This document shows, piece after piece, positions 19,008-28,498 of a DNA stretch of 64,000 bases. Source of the DNA: Pelistega ratti (lineage in GTDB: Bacteria > Pseudomonadota > Gammaproteobacteria > Burkholderiales > Burkholderiaceae_B); assembly GCF_009833965.1 (NCBI RefSeq), contig NZ_CP047165.1:1426001-1490000 (forward strand), in the 5' to 3' direction. The translations under genes and the position numbers were made by a program. Under the pieces are notes generated by a model. The model was not told where the DNA came from. It saw only the letters and a program-made list of their open reading frames with translations, and did no database searches. Every line of letters begins with the position of its first letter. Within the stretch, counting starts at the first letter, position 1.

Positions 19008-20024
19008 CTATCCATTAAAATACCGCTTTACCCAATCCAGTGTTTGCTGACTTTCAAAATAGCGTTTTTCTTGGGTTATGGGATCAATAAAAGTAATAGA
19101 TCGTGCTAATAACTGCAAGGGTTGCGTGAAATCATCTTCTGCTCGGGCAGGCAATAGTGTAGGATAAAATTCATCATTTAAAATGGGCAATCCTAAGCCA
19201 TTCATATGTACACGTAATTGATGCTTCTTCCCACTTAATGGGATTAAGCGATAATGCGCCATACCTTGATAATGCGTAATTACATCAATAATCGTCTGAC
19301 TATTTAGCGATTTATCTCCCATTAACCTAGCAATAGTTTTTTGTTTAGATGACAATAAAAGTATGTGTTTTTCTTCTTGTGTTAAGGGTGTTTGTCTAGC
19401 CATACGCTCTTGCATAGTAAAGTAAGTGGTACTCTTTTCAATATCACTTTCTCTTAATAAAGGAAAGTTTATACTTGAACAAAAAGGTGCAACACATTCA
19501 TATACTTTATCAATATCTCTACTTTGAAAAAGGGTCTGATACATCCCCCGATAAGCAGGATTCACACAGAATAACAATACCCCTGCAGTATCCCTATCTA
19601 AGCGATGCAAGGGGCTAATCTCATCATTACCTAACATTTTGCGTAAACGGATTAATGCCGTCTGCTGCAAATAGCGACCACCAGGAATACTGGCTAAAAA
19701 ATGCGGTTTATCCACCGCCACCAAGTACTCATCCTGATAGAGAATTGTCAATTTAAACGGCACTTCAACTTCTTGCTCTACTTCTCGATAGTACCATAAC
19801 CAAGTATCAGCAAGGTAAGGACTATTCAGGGTATAAGCAACACCCTTTTCATTTACCATATCCCCTTTTTGTAATCGTACTTTAATAATATCAGGGGATA
19901 AATGGGGAAACCGTTCCAACAAAAAATCTATTAAATATTGCCAATCTCCCTTAGGTAAATATAATCGACTAGCACTCACACCATCTCGGATAGGCAGAGG
20001 GCTTTTGATAGGATTACTGTTCAT
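19008..20024 (-). CDS. RluA-family pseudouridine synthase
   Basis: The catalytic motif HRLDRDTAGV contains the Asp that attacks the target uridine. An N-terminal segment (about 25-80) looks like an S4-type RNA-binding region, and a typical C-terminal KKHQLRVHM motif is present. The RNA target (rRNA or tRNA) cannot be assigned. The frame is open to a TTG at 20030, but ATG 20024 with upstream AGGGG is better and gives 338 residues. It overlaps the 3' end of the preceding gene, suggesting translational coupling. Confidence 0.88.
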   Translation of the reverse strand: MNSNPIKSPLPIRDGVSASRLYLPKGDWQYLIDFLLERFPHLSPDIIKVRLQKGDMVNEKGVAYTLNSPYLADTWLWYYREVEQEVEVPFKLTILYQDEYLVAVDKPHFLASIPGGRYLQQTALIRLRKMLGNDEISPLHRLDRDTAGVLLFCVNPAYRGMYQTLFQSRDIDKVYECVAPFCSSINFPLLRESDIEKSTTYFTMQERMARQTPLTQEEKHILLLSSKQKTIARLMGDKSLNSQTIIDVITHYQGMAHYRLIPLSGKKHQLRVHMNGLGLPILNDEFYPTLLPARAEDDFTQPLQLLARSITFIDPITQEKRYFESQQTLDWVKRYFNG

Positions 20025-20793
20025 CAACAACCCCTAAATGATTAGCAACAGCTCGTTCAAAAAACATCTGTTGAGAAGGTAGTCGATTAACTCGTTTATT
20101 ATTAATCACCATCGTTGAGCTTCCCCCTCCATCAAGATTAATCGCATGAGGGACGTTGAGTTGTTTAAATAATTGTGCTAACTGGTTTAGTGTATAGCCC
20201 TTAAATTTATCTAATCGTCCTTCCACAACAACAAGATATAAAAAACGCTTATCTTGACTAAGACCAACTGCTGTACGAGGATGACGGCTCTTAGCATTAC
20301 GATGGCAAATGGCAGGACTACTTGGCGCACAACGATACAGTCCATTTTGTAGGCTTTGCCAACCACTGATAACAATATCCCATTGCTTTTGATAAGGTGT
20401 TAATTGGTTAAATGGTTCAATTAAACATTGATTCTCTTTTGTACACGCTAAAAAACTATACTGCTTTTGATCTTTTTTAGACGTACGCCATGTTCTTTGA
20501 TGTGAATAATTTAAACCTAAAGGATTCCGATTTTCATCAAAAAAAGAAGCATTAATAGCAACAGTGGTTTTATTTTTATAGGCAAAATTACTCGTTGTAT
20601 CACTATTATGCGGTAATGTTCCAAGCAATCGAATAGAAGGGCAACTCAAATCTATCTTACTAATATGAATATGCCCCTGTTGTCGTGTTTCATAGTGAAT
20701 ACAAGGGGTTATTTCTCGACTGATAGACGGTTCAGCCCTAACAGATACACTACTTATGATCAATATTATTAAACATAATAAGTGCTTTATCAT
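20014..20793 (-). CDS. Secreted phosphodiester glycosidase (NAGPA-domain) family protein
   Basis: A cleavable signal peptide is visible (hydrophobic residues about 4-18, then VRAEP). The mature part has family blocks AINASFF, HPRTAVGLS and AINLDGGGSSTMV, characteristic of the NAGPA/DUF2233-type fold that includes phosphodiester glycosidases. It should act in the periplasm, possibly on envelope glycans. At 259 residues it is complete. Its 3' end overlaps the RluA-like gene, an unusual pairing of an exported enzyme with an RNA modifier. Confidence 0.75.
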   Translation of the reverse strand: MIKHLLCLIILIISSVSVRAEPSISREITPCIHYETRQQGHIHISKIDLSCPSIRLLGTLPHNSDTTSNFAYKNKTTVAINASFFDENRNPLGLNYSHQRTWRTSKKDQKQYSFLACTKENQCLIEPFNQLTPYQKQWDIVISGWQSLQNGLYRCAPSSPAICHRNAKSRHPRTAVGLSQDKRFLYLVVVEGRLDKFKGYTLNQLAQLFKQLNVPHAINLDGGGSSTMVINNKRVNRLPSQQMFFERAVANHLGVVDEQ

Positions 20794-20948
20794 ATTTTTC
20801 CATTCTTAAATAAATAGTAAAAGGTAGATTATATCGCTTTAACAATAAATTAAGAATTTTAGAATCAATAAATTATTTACTTTTACATAGATTATCTATA
20901 AAACAAAATATTCACAAACCCAGTTTCTATACGATATAAATTAAACAC

Positions 20949-21593
20949 CTAATACCGTATATCAGCAGCATGAATAATCTGAATACCATATTCTTGACAC
21001 AATTGTCGCGTTATTTCATCATGATCAGGTGTCACAGGTGCACATAAATCCCAAATTAAAAACGTATTAAATCCTTGTTCTTTTGCCCCTTGTGCTGTCC
21101 ATAAGACACATACATCTCGTGCTAAACCCACGGTATAAACATTTTTTACCTCTTTTTCTTTGAGATAGCCTGCTAATCCTGTTGTCGGTCGCTCTCCCTT
21201 TTGATTAAAATTTTCTTGGAAAGCACTATAAGAATCAACTTGGGGATGACACCCCTTACGCAAAATTAAATCCATATTATCCCAGTTAATCGTAGGATCA
21301 AGTGCCGCCCCTGCAGTCCCTTTTATACAGTGATCAGGCCATAGCACTTGAGGATGTCCATAGAGAGAAATTGTATCAAAAGCCTTTTTCCCCTCATGCT
21401 GACTGGCAAAAGAAATATGATGCGCAGGATGCCAGTCTTGTGTAGCGATATGATAGTCAAAATATTGTGCATCAACCAAATCCTTAACCCCTTTCAGAAT
21501 ACTATCCGCTTGATAACACGCTAATGCTCCCCCAGGTAAAAAATCAGTTTGAATATCCACTACAATAAGTGCTGATTTAGCTAAAGACATCAT
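20949..21593 (-). CDS. pncA: Nicotinamidase
   Basis: PncA deamidates nicotinamide to nicotinate in NAD salvage. The isochorismatase-like fold shows its catalytic Asp (VVDIQTDFLPGG), the metal-binding histidine region (DWHPAHHISFAS), the catalytic Lys (ILRKGCHPQVDSYSAF) and the nucleophilic Cys (VGLARDVCVLWTA). Two Met codons open the frame after GGAGTAT. The length of 214 residues is normal. Confidence 0.93.
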   Translation of the reverse strand: MMSLAKSALIVVDIQTDFLPGGALACYQADSILKGVKDLVDAQYFDYHIATQDWHPAHHISFASQHEGKKAFDTISLYGHPQVLWPDHCIKGTAGAALDPTINWDNMDLILRKGCHPQVDSYSAFQENFNQKGERPTTGLAGYLKEKEVKNVYTVGLARDVCVLWTAQGAKEQGFNTFLIWDLCAPVTPDHDEITRQLCQEYGIQIIHAADIRY

Positions 21594-21890
21594 ATACTCC
21601 TTTTATCTTTGTATAGTTAGGACTTTACTATTAATTAACCTATATAGAACATTAAAATAATAGAGTAATTGACTAAATATAGTATTTCCATCATAAGATA
21701 CTATTCAATTTAACTGAAATAGTGTAGTAGAAGATACTCTATTTTTTATACAGATAAAAATACTATTATGCTATATTAGGAACAAAGATAAATACTGAAA
21801 ATAATCATTAATAGAGTGATTTTTATGTATAAAATCTATATTTATACCCTATTTTTCTAATACTATGGCTTCCTCTAACAATATATCCTA
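21594..21890. other. A+T-rich gap between parA stop and pncA with recurrent AGATACT/ATAGTA motifs
   Basis: No gene is seen. Short motifs recur, such as AAGATACTCTATTTTTT near 21745 and AAGATACTATTC near 21700. They resemble the repeated AAGATACTACTTTTTCT upstream of parA. They may be further binding sites or may reflect base composition. Confidence 0.4.
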
Positions 21891-22955
21891 TTACTCAATA
21901 CATCTTACTAATTGTTGAATATTAGGTAATTGTGCATCTAATTGAGAAGGATTAACCATCACTTCTTTTCCAAGGACATTTCGCTTCCCTGATGGTAAAC
22001 AACCAATAGGAATACCCAGTGCACCAGATACAACAGAGGCTGTATTTGCATCTCTTACCTCATATTGGAACATCTTTTTAAAACTAGATTTACTTGTTGG
22101 TGTACCAGCCCCTTCAGGATGGATACAAAATAAGTTAGCATTTTTTGTCCATACTTCATAAATCTCATTACCAATTTCCTCTACAACTGTTTTAAAGGCA
22201 GTAGCAGATGCTTTTGCCATGGTTGTTAAACGATTTCCCACATACATATAAATCTGAGGTAATGCAAGTTTACTTCTTAGTGCTTCTGTATAAAAATAAG
22301 AACTGACATCACCCACATGACGCTTAACTCCATAAACAAGGGATAACACTGATCTTACTGCTCGTTTTGAAGAACCATCAGCCGAAAAAGGAATAATCAA
22401 TCTATCCGCAGCAGAAAGTGCTAATTCGGTATAAATAGTAAAGCTTGGATTACAGTCAATAAATACAATATTATCCTCATAATTCCATGCTTTTTGAATA
22501 TCACTAATAAGATCTCTTACCCAAAGATGGACTAGTCGCCAAGCATCGCTCACATTAGGTGCTTGGGTAGCATGTAAAATACCAGAAGCTTGAATTTCTA
22601 ACTCTTCATCTCCAACAACTAAATATACATTATCAGGTACATAATGATTAATCTGATTGACCTGTGTAATGTATTTGATAGCACTATTAATTTGTTTATA
22701 AGGACTGATTAATCTTTCTGAGATATAGCCAGAGATAGTATTCTTATTAGGCTGAGAATGAATTTTTTCAAGCTCTTGTTCTCCTTTCTCAATACCCCCT
22801 AATAACATAGAAGAGGAATTAGCTTGTGGACATAAATCAACTACTAATACTTTTTTTGATGGATGTTGCTTAGCATACTCACAAGCAATTTGAAAGGTAA
22901 GATAGCTTTTCCCTACACCACCTTTATTATTCCAGATTGCATAAATAGACATCAT
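21891..22955 (-). CDS. ParA-family partition-type ATPase (orphan)
   Basis: A deviant Walker A KGGVGKS (residues 11-17) and VLVVDLCPQANSSSM identify a ParA/MinD-type ATPase. FIDCNPSF is the Walker B region. At 354 residues it is larger than minimal ParA and has an extended C-terminus. No ParB gene is adjacent, and true chromosomal parAB lies elsewhere in such genomes, so this is more likely of plasmid or integrated-element origin. Repeated sites upstream suggest autoregulation. Confidence 0.85.
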   Translation of the reverse strand: MMSIYAIWNNKGGVGKSYLTFQIACEYAKQHPSKKVLVVDLCPQANSSSMLLGGIEKGEQELEKIHSQPNKNTISGYISERLISPYKQINSAIKYITQVNQINHYVPDNVYLVVGDEELEIQASGILHATQAPNVSDAWRLVHLWVRDLISDIQKAWNYEDNIVFIDCNPSFTIYTELALSAADRLIIPFSADGSSKRAVRSVLSLVYGVKRHVGDVSSYFYTEALRSKLALPQIYMYVGNRLTTMAKASATAFKTVVEEIGNEIYEVWTKNANLFCIHPEGAGTPTSKSSFKKMFQYEVRDANTASVVSGALGIPIGCLPSGKRNVLGKEVMVNPSQLDAQLPNIQQLVRCIE

Positions 22956-22980
22956 ATTTTCCTATCAAGTGTATTGAGTT

Positions 22981-23059
22981 GTATTACCTTTTTGTTAAGT
23001 GTACTACTTTTTCTGTTTAACATATCATATTTCTCTTAAAGATACTACTTTTTCTAGTT
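22981..23059. repeat. Direct repeats upstream of parA (TAC-TAC-TTTTT type)
   Basis: Three related units, GTATTACCTTTTTGTT (22981), GTACTACTTTTTCTGTT (23001) and ATACTACTTTTTCTAGTT (23042), lie in the promoter region of parA. Offsets are 20 and 41 bases, near two and four helical turns. They look like operator repeats for a cooperative DNA-binding protein. Confidence 0.6.
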
Positions 23060-23105
23060 TTTTATTCTTATTATCCATTTAAAATATTACTAGGGTATGT
23101 AGATA

Positions 23106-25061
23106 CTAACCCTCATCACTCTCTATACGATTTTTTTCTAATAAAGCCTCTCTCATTTGTCGCAATTGCTTTAAAGCTTCTGCTTTAGATAAAGACACAG
23201 AAGGTGTTATACCATTTATTGATAAGGCTTGTCGATGGTCTATCACCGTTGTATCAGGTGATAAATGTGTGATTGCTTGAGGAATAGCTTTTGCATCTAC
23301 ACTATCATCAAGGTAGAAATACAGTGTTTTCTTCGCACGCGTAATGCCAACATAAAAAAGATGTTGAGATAACTCATCCATCATATCAAAACCTTCTTTG
23401 GAAACACCATAAAACAGCACTTGATTATATTCACGTCCTTTTGCTTGACTAATAGTGGCAAATCGTAACCCTTCTCGCTCATTCCATCGTTTACTAAGCG
23501 CTATCGCTCGCTCTTGCCATTGTGCAAGGGTATAACCATATTGTCGGGCATCTGCTTTTAACCCTTCCCAAGAGGCTCTACTTATTTGATCATATATACG
23601 GTGAGTATTCAGCTGCCAAAGTCGGGCACTTTGTTCTAACCATTGCATAACCTCATAGACAGGTGTATTTTCTTGATTTGTTGCACACCAATAAAGTAGT
23701 GCTTGCCTAAAATGCTCATCATAGGCTTTCTGACGGTTTTCTTGTAAATGTATATCAAAATACATTCTTATACTTTCCATACTAGGCTTATGCAGTATCT
23801 CTTGCTTAGCTGTCTCATCTAATAAGCACTGTGGCAACTGTAAAAATTGGGTTAAATCAAGTGCCAAATTTTTAGAAAAATGAGGAGCTTTAGTATTCAA
23901 TAAATAGGGGTAACGTAATACCATTAATATATTCAAAATAGCAGGTGCTATAGAATGGTTTATCCCTAAAGCTAGTTTATGGTTCGTTTGACTAAATAAG
24001 GTAAAGGCAGCTCTCATCTGTGTTGGAAAATCTTTGGTGATAATAAGCGTTTCTTTACTGATTTTGGTAAGCTCTTTTACAGATAGCGTCTTAATCGTAC
24101 TACTATGCTCTGCCAAAGATTGGATAGGGCGATGAATAATTGAACTGGCTAAATTAGCAATATTTTGTGCATAGCGATAAGATCGATTGATTTGTTCTGT
24201 TTCTGCATTTAATTGACGCACAAACTGATCAAACACAAAACTCGTATTAGTCCCTCGCCAAGCAAAAATATTCTGAAAGCGATCACCCACGGCAATAACG
24301 GTTTGTGCTTGTTGGTTAAGCTGTAACAAAAACTTTAATTGTAAAGGGGTAGTATCATGAAACTCATCAATACACTGTAAACGGTATTTTTTACCAATTC
24401 GAGCAAGTATTTCACTATCTTCAATTAATTGCAGTAAATCAAAAACTGACTCACTGAGTAAGCGAAACCCCTGTTCACCTTGTTGGTATGAAGAGGAAAT
24501 CTCATCATGCTCAAAAACAGACTCTGACTGATAAGGTGAAGGTCGCCATGTTTCACGGTAATTATCATACGCATAAAATACTCTTCGTACTAACCGCCAA
24601 TCATGATGAAGTTTTCCTAATAGAATTTCTTCTAGCATATCATCATCATGATACTCAAAAGCACATGATGCACGGAAAAAATCAATATCACTCATTAGTG
24701 CTTGCATTGTACTAGGCGTGATAGGGGCAGGAGGAGCGATATCCATAGAGGAAGAAGTCATTATTTGTGCTACCACTTGTTGATAAAGCAATGGTAAAAG
24801 CTCTCGTTCAACCTCTTCACGACGTAGAATAAACCGCGTATCCCCTAACTGCCTGAGAATACGCATAGCAAAGCCATCAATCGTATAAACCGTACTATTT
24901 TTAACTTGACGACTTTCAAGATATTGTTGCAGCACGGCATAACCCGTACGGCTAAAAGTCAATAACAACGCATCATTGGGGTTTAATGAGTGTTGCACAG
25001 TATCGGCGATATAACTTGTTTTACCACTACCAGCAACACCTTCAACTAATAATGCTTTCAT
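23106..25061 (-). CDS. UvrD/Rep-like superfamily 1 helicase
   Basis: Motif I GVAGSGKTS, motif Ia LLLTFSRTG, motif II with Asp-Glu (QCIDEFHDTTPLQ), motif III VGDRFQNIFAWRG, motif V/VI ATISQAKGREY and YVGITRAKKTLY define an SF1A helicase. The frame is open upstream to 25100, but the ATG at 25061, preceded by AAGGAAG, puts motif I at the very N-terminus as expected and gives 651 residues. Sequence between motifs departs from UvrD, Rep and PcrA, so it is likely an accessory helicase of unknown role. Confidence 0.8.
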   Translation of the reverse strand: MKALLVEGVAGSGKTSYIADTVQHSLNPNDALLLTFSRTGYAVLQQYLESRQVKNSTVYTIDGFAMRILRQLGDTRFILRREEVERELLPLLYQQVVAQIMTSSSMDIAPPAPITPSTMQALMSDIDFFRASCAFEYHDDDMLEEILLGKLHHDWRLVRRVFYAYDNYRETWRPSPYQSESVFEHDEISSSYQQGEQGFRLLSESVFDLLQLIEDSEILARIGKKYRLQCIDEFHDTTPLQLKFLLQLNQQAQTVIAVGDRFQNIFAWRGTNTSFVFDQFVRQLNAETEQINRSYRYAQNIANLASSIIHRPIQSLAEHSSTIKTLSVKELTKISKETLIITKDFPTQMRAAFTLFSQTNHKLALGINHSIAPAILNILMVLRYPYLLNTKAPHFSKNLALDLTQFLQLPQCLLDETAKQEILHKPSMESIRMYFDIHLQENRQKAYDEHFRQALLYWCATNQENTPVYEVMQWLEQSARLWQLNTHRIYDQISRASWEGLKADARQYGYTLAQWQERAIALSKRWNEREGLRFATISQAKGREYNQVLFYGVSKEGFDMMDELSQHLFYVGITRAKKTLYFYLDDSVDAKAIPQAITHLSPDTTVIDHRQALSINGITPSVSLSKAEALKQLRQMREALLEKNRIESDEG

Positions 25062-25177
25062 CAACGCTTCCTTTTGGATGGATAATACTGTTATTAACAA
25101 CCTAATACAGGTAAAGTGCTATTTGTTGCTTAGATTAAGAGAAATATAAGAAGATTCTATTTCCTGCAACAAATAAA

Positions 25178-25213
25178 AAAGTATCAGTAGCTTATTTTGA
25201 CTACTGATACTTT
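25178..25213 (-). terminator. Rho-independent terminator after fpr
   Basis: AAAGTATCAGTAG (25178-25190) pairs with CTACTGATACTTT (25201-25213). On the - strand the stem is followed by a T-rich run, 19 bases after the fpr stop. Confidence 0.8.
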
Positions 25214-25231
25214 ATTTTATAATTAAAATGG

Positions 25232-26008
25232 TTATTGACTCACAAAAGCCCGTTCAATCACAAAATCACCCGGTGTTGAAGTATTACCCTCTTTAAATCC
25301 TCGTGCCTCACAAATTGCTTTTAAGTCAGCTAACATAGCAGGACTACCACAAATCATCACACGGTCTTCCGCTGGGTTAAGTGGGGGAACACCTAAATCT
25401 TCAAATAATTTACCATTTTCAATTAAGGTTGTCATACGACCTTGGTGATAGAACGGTTCACGCGTAACGGTAGGATAATATTTAAGTTGCTTACTCACCA
25501 TTTCACCTAAAAACTCATGTTCTTTCAGTGTTTTGGTAAACATATCATAATAAGCTAATTCATTGACTTGACGCACACCATGTACCAGAATCACTTCTTC
25601 ATAGCGCTCATAGGTTTCAGGATCACGAGCAATACTTAAAAAAGGTGCTAAGCCTGTACCCGTTCCTAGTAAATAAAGTCGTTTGGCTGGTAATAGATAA
25701 TCCAATACCAATGTACCAGTAGGCTTACGACCAATAATAATCGAATCCCCTTCTTTAATGTGTTGTAAGCGAGAAGTTAGTGGACCATCTGGCACTTTGA
25801 TACTTAAAAACTCAAGATGCTCTTCATAATTAGGACTTGCAATACTGTATGCACGCAATAATGGTTTACCATCAACCATTAAGCCAATCATCGTAAAATG
25901 CCCATTGCTAAAACGTAATGAAGGGTCCCGAGTAGTTGTAAAACTAAATAAACGATCCGTCCAATGGTGAACGCTAAGTACTTTACCTTCTAAAAATGCG
26001 GATGCCAT
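25232..26008 (-). CDS. fpr: Ferredoxin--NADP reductase
   Basis: This flavoprotein moves electrons between NADPH and ferredoxin or flavodoxin. FAD-binding RAYSIASP and NADP-binding GTGTGLAPFLSI are clear, as is CGSPAML near the C-terminus. The terminal residues FVIERAFVSQ match the bacterial Fpr type. At 258 residues it has standard length. It forms its own unit with a terminator. Confidence 0.95.
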   Translation of the reverse strand: MASAFLEGKVLSVHHWTDRLFSFTTTRDPSLRFSNGHFTMIGLMVDGKPLLRAYSIASPNYEEHLEFLSIKVPDGPLTSRLQHIKEGDSIIIGRKPTGTLVLDYLLPAKRLYLLGTGTGLAPFLSIARDPETYERYEEVILVHGVRQVNELAYYDMFTKTLKEHEFLGEMVSKQLKYYPTVTREPFYHQGRMTTLIENGKLFEDLGVPPLNPAEDRVMICGSPAMLADLKAICEARGFKEGNTSTPGDFVIERAFVSQ

Positions 26009-26102
26009 AACGCAACTAACCTTTTCGATTAATAAGAATAATTCTCTATTGTAACCAAGAAAACCTTTTTAGGTCTTTGAGATAAGTCAATTGAAAAGAA
26101 AT

Positions 26103-26124
26103 AGCCACTTGGTAAAAAGTGGCT
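26103..26124 (-). terminator. Hairpin after the ydgA-like gene
   Basis: AGCCACTT pairs with AAGTGGCT around a short loop. On the - strand it is followed by ATTTCTTTTC, a weak T-tract, 61 bases past the gene's stop. Confidence 0.6.
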
Positions 26125-26184
26125 GTCTCAATATTCTCCTTTCTAAAATAGTCAATTACTATTTAAAAGAAGAGGTAGATTTAA

Positions 26185-27753
26185 TTACTCTGCTGGATTT
26201 TGAAAGCGTTCTACTAACTCATCCCAACGAGATTCAATATCACGTTCTTCCATTAACTTAATAAATTGTCTGCCACGAGTAGTAAGTATTTCTTCAACAT
26301 CCTCTTTTGTATAAACCTGTTCGTTATAACTTATTTTTTCAACCTGATCAATGGTTTTACCCTCTGGAGCTTGAGCAGTAACAGCAAATAATAAATCGTT
26401 ATCTTTCATCTGGAAGAACTGACTTTCTATCGCCGACTTGTGCATATCATCAATAATTAAATCAATATCTGCTTTATCCTTATCGGTAGGTAGAGGCATT
26501 TTTTCTGATTTAGCCATTACCGTAAGCACATCAAATGTAAATTGTTTTAACCATGCTGGGTTTAGAACGAATTGTAAATCTAATTTTTTGAGTGATTTTA
26601 AATAGATTTCCTCTGGAGAAGTCACATTGAGGTCTTTTGGTAAGACAAAATCTAATTCTGCCTTCACACTAGAAGCACCAGCTTTATTACGCAATTGGAT
26701 AGGCCCATATTGAAGTTTCGGATTTTGATTAAATATCGCAATAGCCTGCATACCTAATTCAAATAGACGTGACTCTAAGAATGGTTCAGGGCTTAATAAT
26801 TCTTTTTGTGCAATAGCAGCATTAAAATAGTTAAATGCAATTGCATAAATTGTCCGCCCTAATGACTTAATAGCACCTGAATCTAATTGATAGTAACCAG
26901 CATCTACTGAATACGATCCCAAATCTACATCATTAATCAGTACTTGCTCTGCTTTTTGTGTAGCCGAAATATCAAGACCTTTACCATCATCTGTTACTTT
27001 TTGGGTATCCTTAACACGATGAATAGCAATAGACGTTTCTTTATCGCCAAATCGATAATAATCAGTATCTGATTGCGTTTCTACTGAAAGATTACCCTTT
27101 TCATCTAATTTATAATGCATCTCCATATCAATTTTACCCAAGTGATTAAATTCTTGAGGAATGAAGCCACTTGTGTTTAACCAAGCAAACTTACTTGGTT
27201 CCATTTCGATATGGAAATAACTATCCGTTAAATCCTTTTTGGCATTAAATGAAATTTTTGTTGCCCCTAACTGTAGATTTTCTTGAGAGATATTAATCGG
27301 AGCAATACCAACATAGCCCTTGGCTTTACTGTCATAACCATAAACATACTCAATCACAATAGGTTGTTCTGATTGAGTCACCGTAAAAATAGCTTTTGTT
27401 AAATCATTATTGATGAGGGTAATTTTGCTCGCATAATTAACAGGTAAGAAATGTCCTTTTTTAAGGGCATTTGGTGGGAATGGACCATGATCAATACGTT
27501 GTTGAAGCAAAGGGATTTCTTTTCCTTCTTCATCTTTAAATTTAATCATATATTGGCTTGTAAAAATACCAGATTGCGTTTGTTCATAAGAGAAACGAAC
27601 AGACTGTTGAAGCTCTTGCTCAATATACTGATTAAGTTGTTGAATATCGCTATCTAGTCGTGCTTGGATTGTATTACCATGAATATGGCTAGCCACTGGA
27701 TACGCAATAATAAGGGCAATCGCAAGCCCACCCATAAGATAACGTTTACGCAT
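26185..27753 (-). CDS. YdgA-like DUF945 family protein
   Basis: The 522-residue protein has one N-terminal membrane segment (about residues 6-22) and a long periplasmic part. The DHGPFP motif near residue 90 and overall layout match the DUF945/YdgA family, inner-membrane-anchored proteins of uncertain function, sometimes linked to motility or envelope traits. The gene is monocistronic here and complete. Confidence 0.8.
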   Translation of the reverse strand: MRKRYLMGGLAIALIIAYPVASHIHGNTIQARLDSDIQQLNQYIEQELQQSVRFSYEQTQSGIFTSQYMIKFKDEEGKEIPLLQQRIDHGPFPPNALKKGHFLPVNYASKITLINNDLTKAIFTVTQSEQPIVIEYVYGYDSKAKGYVGIAPINISQENLQLGATKISFNAKKDLTDSYFHIEMEPSKFAWLNTSGFIPQEFNHLGKIDMEMHYKLDEKGNLSVETQSDTDYYRFGDKETSIAIHRVKDTQKVTDDGKGLDISATQKAEQVLINDVDLGSYSVDAGYYQLDSGAIKSLGRTIYAIAFNYFNAAIAQKELLSPEPFLESRLFELGMQAIAIFNQNPKLQYGPIQLRNKAGASSVKAELDFVLPKDLNVTSPEEIYLKSLKKLDLQFVLNPAWLKQFTFDVLTVMAKSEKMPLPTDKDKADIDLIIDDMHKSAIESQFFQMKDNDLLFAVTAQAPEGKTIDQVEKISYNEQVYTKEDVEEILTTRGRQFIKLMEERDIESRWDELVERFQNPAE

Positions 27754-27970
27754 AATATGTCCACTGAAAATAATTAAAAGATACAGTATTTTACTCTAGT
27801 TTTTATTTTAAATTATTTATGTTCTCAGTCAATTAGCGTAATCATGCTATTTTTATAGCAAATACTTTTTGAATCGTTTGAATGAAAATAAAAAAGAAAC
27901 TGATAAAATATTCAAAGGCTATTTATTACTTATTTTTACTATTTATCAGACAATAATAGGATTCTTTTAT

Positions 27971-28462
27971 ATGAAAACCATTTATTTAGCTGGCTTTGAT
28001 GTTTTCCGCCAAGATGCGGTTGATCATGGTCTTTTTCTTCAGCAGTTATGCCAGCAATATGGATTTAAAGGAAGTTATCCCTTAGATAATACCGCACCAA
28101 GCCATTTAACAGGGCAAGCATTAGCTCAATGGATTTATGAGGCAAACATTCAATTAATTCAGCAAGCTGATATAGTCATTGCCAATGTAAACCCTTTTCG
28201 AGGATTTGAGCCTGATTCAGGTACTGTTTTTGAAATCGGTTATGCCAAAGCACTCGGCAAAACAGTCTGTATTTATACCGAACAACAGAAAGACCTACGT
28301 ACGCAAGTCCCCCACAAAAATGGGATTGACCAACAGGGTTTTATCGTAGAGAATTTTGGTTTAAACCTAAACTTAATGATTGCTTGCAGTGTTGATTACC
28401 AAGCCCCTACTTTTGAAGCCTGTTTACAATACCTTGCCAAACAATTATTAATCGGTAAATAG
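27971..28462 (+). CDS. Nucleoside 2-deoxyribosyltransferase family protein
   Basis: From ATG 27971 the protein (163 residues) starts MKTIYLAGFDVF and contains DIVIANVNPFRG, then PDSGTVFEIGYAKALGK, the active-site Glu block of deoxyribosyltransferases that swap bases on deoxynucleosides. The frame is open upstream to 27869, but that extension is A/T-driven and hydrophobic with no family match. It is convergent with the SET-domain gene. Confidence 0.85.
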   Translation: MKTIYLAGFDVFRQDAVDHGLFLQQLCQQYGFKGSYPLDNTAPSHLTGQALAQWIYEANIQLIQQADIVIANVNPFRGFEPDSGTVFEIGYAKALGKTVCIYTEQQKDLRTQVPHKNGIDQQGFIVENFGLNLNLMIACSVDYQAPTFEACLQYLAKQLLIGK

Positions 28463-28498
28463 TGCCACTAATCGTTATCCTTTCACAAAACGATTCAA

